Source: an uncultured Fidelibacterota bacterium (GTDB lineage: Bacteria > Fidelibacterota > Marinisomatia > Marinisomatales > UBA1611). Taken from it: a stretch of DNA of 17,176 bases. The position numbers and the translations under genes are program-made. Under the pieces are notes generated by a model. It was not told the DNA's origin. It worked only from the letters and a program-made list of their open reading frames with translations, and searched no databases. Where the stretch lies: contig CALCSS010000038.1 of NCBI GenBank assembly GCA_937893835.1, forward strand, positions 1-17,176, written 5' to 3'. This document shows positions 15,013-17,176 of this stretch, in pieces. The number at the start of each line of letters is the position of its first letter. The first letter of the stretch is position 1.

Positions 15013-15219
15013 TAAACTTAGGTGAATTTTATTCAGCGTCATATAATAAGATTAAACCGAGATGACGTTCATCGAATTGAATTCTTTTTTTGCCAAGTTG
15101 GTTTTTTAAAGTCTCTGGAGGGTCTTCTTGTAGTTGGATCGCGAGAAAACCTTTAATAACACTATACAAATCAATAAGATCATCCCTATAAAAGAACAGG
15201 GTTTTAATAATAATCTCCT
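15013..15219. other. Spacer between the long gene run and lepA; promoter expected, small ORFs on both strands
   Basis: This 207-base stretch is the only + strand gap of size between region 3 genes and lepA, so a lepA promoter probably lies here. I could not identify its boxes, and no Shine-Dalgarno stands before lepA. A small hairpin GATGA-CGT-TCATC (15060-15072) and GAATT-G-AATTC (15076-15086) lead into a T run (15087-15092), a weak terminator candidate. Both strands are open for 40 or more codons within it. Confidence 0.35.
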
Positions 15220-17022
15220 ATGAATACGAGTCTTATAAGAAATTTTTGTATCATTGCACATATTGATCACGGTAAGTCAACTCTCGCAGATAGGCTGCTT
15301 GAAGAAACAAAGACAGTATCAGATAAGGATATGAAAGCACAGGTCCTAGACAGTATGGATCTAGAAAGAGAGAGGGGTATAACGATCAAGAGTCACCCCA
15401 TACGTATGCAGTATAAGTACTCCGATGGTAGTGTATATACCTTGAATCTTATTGATACACCAGGACATGTAGATTTTTCTTATGAAGTATCTCGCTCTTT
15501 GGCAGCATGTGAGGGCGCTTTGCTCTTAGTGGATGCTGCACAAGGCGTGGAGGCACAAACCGTATCAAATACCTACCTTGCAATTGAAAATGATCTGACT
15601 ATTGTACCCATAATCAACAAGGTTGATTTACCGTCTGCCATGGTAGATGATGTCAAGGTACAGATGATGGAGTTAATCGGCTGTGAAGAGAGTGATATCA
15701 TAGAGGCTAGTGCAAAAAGTGGTAAAGGAATATCTGATATTTTTGAAGCAATTATTAAACGTATCTCTCCACCGTTAAATAAGCCTGATGAAAGCTGTAG
15801 GGCTTTGATATTTGATTCAATGTATGATAATTATAAAGGTGCAATACCTTATGTACGAGTTTTTGATGGAGTGTTGCGCCCTGGAGATACCGTAAGATTC
15901 TTTGCACATGATAGAGAATATGAGGTCACTGAAACAGGTCACTTTGTTTTAGATAAGGTCAAGACCTCTGAATTGCGTTCAGGCGATGTAGGGTATTTAG
16001 TGGCTAGTATCAGGGATATGGCGCATATTGAACCTGGTGATACCATCACTACTAAATCCAATGAGGCAAAAGACCCTTTGCCAGGTTATAAAAAGATCAA
16101 ACCGATGGTATTTTCTGGCCTATATCCTGCTGAGGCAGATGATTATGATCAATTACGCCAGGCACTAGAGAAATTAAAATTAAATGATGCTTCACTGGAT
16201 TTTCTTCCAGAGACAAGTGAGGCTCTTGGTTTTGGTTTTAGATGCGGGTTCTTAGGTTTGTTGCATATGGAAATCATTCAAGAAAGACTGGAAAGGGAAT
16301 TTGATCTGGATTTAGTCACAACAACTCCAAATGTTATTTACCAGATTAAGACTAAAGATGACAAGGTCTTAAATGTGGATACACCAGCAAAAATGCCCGA
16401 GATTGGAGATATAGAGTCTATTCTAGAGCCTATTGTATCATCTGAGATACTGACTCCTAAAGAATATATTGGTAGTATAATGACACTATGCCAGAAAAAA
16501 CGAGGTGTCTATAAAACCACACACTATCTTTCACCCGAGAAAGCACAACTCCATTACGATCTTCCACTTGGAGAAATCATCTTTGATTTCTATGATAAAT
16601 TAAAATCTATTTCAAGTGGTTATGCATCATTTGATTATGAGCTTAAAGAATTTTCAAAAGCTAGTCTTCAAAAATTGGATATTATGATACATGGTGAGCC
16701 TGTCGACGCCTTGTCAATTATTTGTCATTCAGATGATGCGTATCACAGAGGTGTCGCATTGTGTAGCAAATTAAAGGAACTGATTCCTAGACAAATGTTT
16801 GAAGTTGCTATCCAAGCTGCCCTGAATAATAGAATTATTGCAAGGACAACAGTTAGAGCATTGAAGAAAAATGTGACAGCAAAATGCTATGGTGGTGATA
16901 TTACACGAAAAAGAAAACTTTGGGAGAAGCAGAAGAAGGGAAAGAAGCGGATGAAGATGATAGGCAAGGTTGAAATACCTCAAGAAGCCTTATTAGCTGT
17001 GTTACAGATTGAAAGCGATTAA
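15220..17022 (+). CDS. lepA: Translation elongation factor 4 (LepA)
   Basis: LepA/EF-4 is a ribosome-associated GTPase related to EF-G, implicated in translation under stress and in ribosome assembly. At 600 residues it is full length. GTPase motifs are G1 AHIDHGKS (13-20), G2 RGIT (52-55), G3 DTPGH (79-83), G4 NKVD (133-136) and a G5-like SAKSGKG. Domains II, III and V-like follow. The C-terminal LepA-specific domain includes the GGDITRKRKLWEKQKKGKKR-type basic stretch and the end EIPQEALLAVLQ, which separates LepA from EF-G. ATG 15220 gives the usual LepA N-terminus with the P-loop near residue 13. Its stop TAA overlaps the next ATG by one base. Confidence 0.98.
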   Translation: MNTSLIRNFCIIAHIDHGKSTLADRLLEETKTVSDKDMKAQVLDSMDLERERGITIKSHPIRMQYKYSDGSVYTLNLIDTPGHVDFSYEVSRSLAACEGALLLVDAAQGVEAQTVSNTYLAIENDLTIVPIINKVDLPSAMVDDVKVQMMELIGCEESDIIEASAKSGKGISDIFEAIIKRISPPLNKPDESCRALIFDSMYDNYKGAIPYVRVFDGVLRPGDTVRFFAHDREYEVTETGHFVLDKVKTSELRSGDVGYLVASIRDMAHIEPGDTITTKSNEAKDPLPGYKKIKPMVFSGLYPAEADDYDQLRQALEKLKLNDASLDFLPETSEALGFGFRCGFLGLLHMEIIQERLEREFDLDLVTTTPNVIYQIKTKDDKVLNVDTPAKMPEIGDIESILEPIVSSEILTPKEYIGSIMTLCQKKRGVYKTTHYLSPEKAQLHYDLPLGEIIFDFYDKLKSISSGYASFDYELKEFSKASLQKLDIMIHGEPVDALSIICHSDDAYHRGVALCSKLKELIPRQMFEVAIQAALNNRIIARTTVRALKKNVTAKCYGGDITRKRKLWEKQKKGKKRMKMIGKVEIPQEALLAVLQIESD

Positions 17023-17176
17023 TGTGGGTGAAAACATATTGGAACAATACACGATCTCCTCTTTATAGTTTTCTCTTTACCATACCGTTATTTTTTATAT
17101 ATGAAGTTGGTATTTTTTTTACATCATCTAAGGAACTGATCTCAATGCGTAATGGAGCTGATGCGCTAATGAGACA
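17022..17176 (+). CDS. Probable CPBP-family intramembrane protease, N-terminal part (partial)
   Basis: The first 51 codons are present before the window ends. The reading starts at the ATG overlapping the lepA stop (TAATG) and gives MWVKTYWNNTRSPLYSFLFT, then IPLFFIYEVGIFF, a first membrane helix, and MRNGADALMR. The sequence pattern of a Ser-Pro-Leu-Tyr lead, a Pro-Leu-x-x-x-Tyr-Glu helix and an Arg-Asn-Gly-Ala-Asp loop is familiar from the N-termini of CPBP (Abi) family membrane metalloprotease-like proteins. The catalytic EExxxR and HxxxB-type motifs would be downstream and are not visible, so the call rests on the N-terminus only. The one-base overlap suggests coupling to lepA translation. 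Confidence 0.55.
   Translation, partial: MWVKTYWNNTRSPLYSFLFTIPLFFIYEVGIFFTSSKELISMRNGADALMR

Noticed and set aside
15060..15092. Small hairpins followed by a T run before lepA as a terminator
   Set aside because: Stems of five pairs with 3- or 1-base loops and a separate T run do not make a convincing intrinsic terminator; mentioned only in the spacer entry.

Overview
The window is a dense, AT-rich (about two-thirds A+T) bacterial chromosome segment. Nearly all genes lie on the + strand, with gaps of 0-60 bases or short overlaps, plus one gene on the - strand. There are no RNA genes, insertion sequences, CRISPR arrays or phage genes that I can see. An LptE-type lipoprotein and several signal peptides point to a Gram-negative, two-membrane organism. 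The AT bias and the combination of gene families fit an uncultivated marine lineage such as Marinimicrobia (SAR406). That placement is an inference from general familiarity, not a phylogenetic result.

Region 1 (1-3528, +) is a tight run: the end of a TrkH potassium transporter, an enoyl-CoA hydratase-family protein, a DUF1611 P-loop protein, an enolase-superfamily dipeptide epimerase/racemase, and a methylmalonyl-CoA epimerase-like VOC protein that starts at a TTG overlapping the previous stop. The DUF1611/epimerase pair resembles the DgcN/DgcA amino-acid racemisation pair and also L-Ala-D/L-Glu epimerases. Which substrate is used is open.

Region 2 (3532-4989, -) is a single exported protein of unknown function. 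It has a coiled coil, a strikingly regular 14-residue Tyr-Asp-Thr repeat and a C-terminal MORN-like part. It converges on region 1 with only 3 bases between stops. It diverges from uvrC across a 263-base, very AT-rich spacer that contains short palindromes.

Region 3 (5253-15012, +) looks like one long transcription unit: uvrC, uvrB, a sigma-54 activator without a receiver domain, an LptE-like lipoprotein with an inserted Ca2+-loop-like acidic segment, asnS, a TIGR00725/SLOG protein, an acylphosphatase with an altered signature, glutamine-dependent NAD synthetase, and a small exported protein of unknown function. From asnS to nadE the genes overlap by 1, 8 and 4 bases.

Region 4 (15013-17176, +) starts with a 207-base spacer, followed by lepA (EF-4) and, overlapping its stop, the start of a probable CPBP-family membrane protease that runs off the window.

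Most of the window is housekeeping: DNA repair, translation, NAD synthesis and outer-membrane assembly. The parts most worth a second look are the DUF1611/epimerase pair, the 14-residue repeat protein, the LptE insertion, the SLOG-acylphosphatase-NadE cluster and the acylphosphatase signature change.
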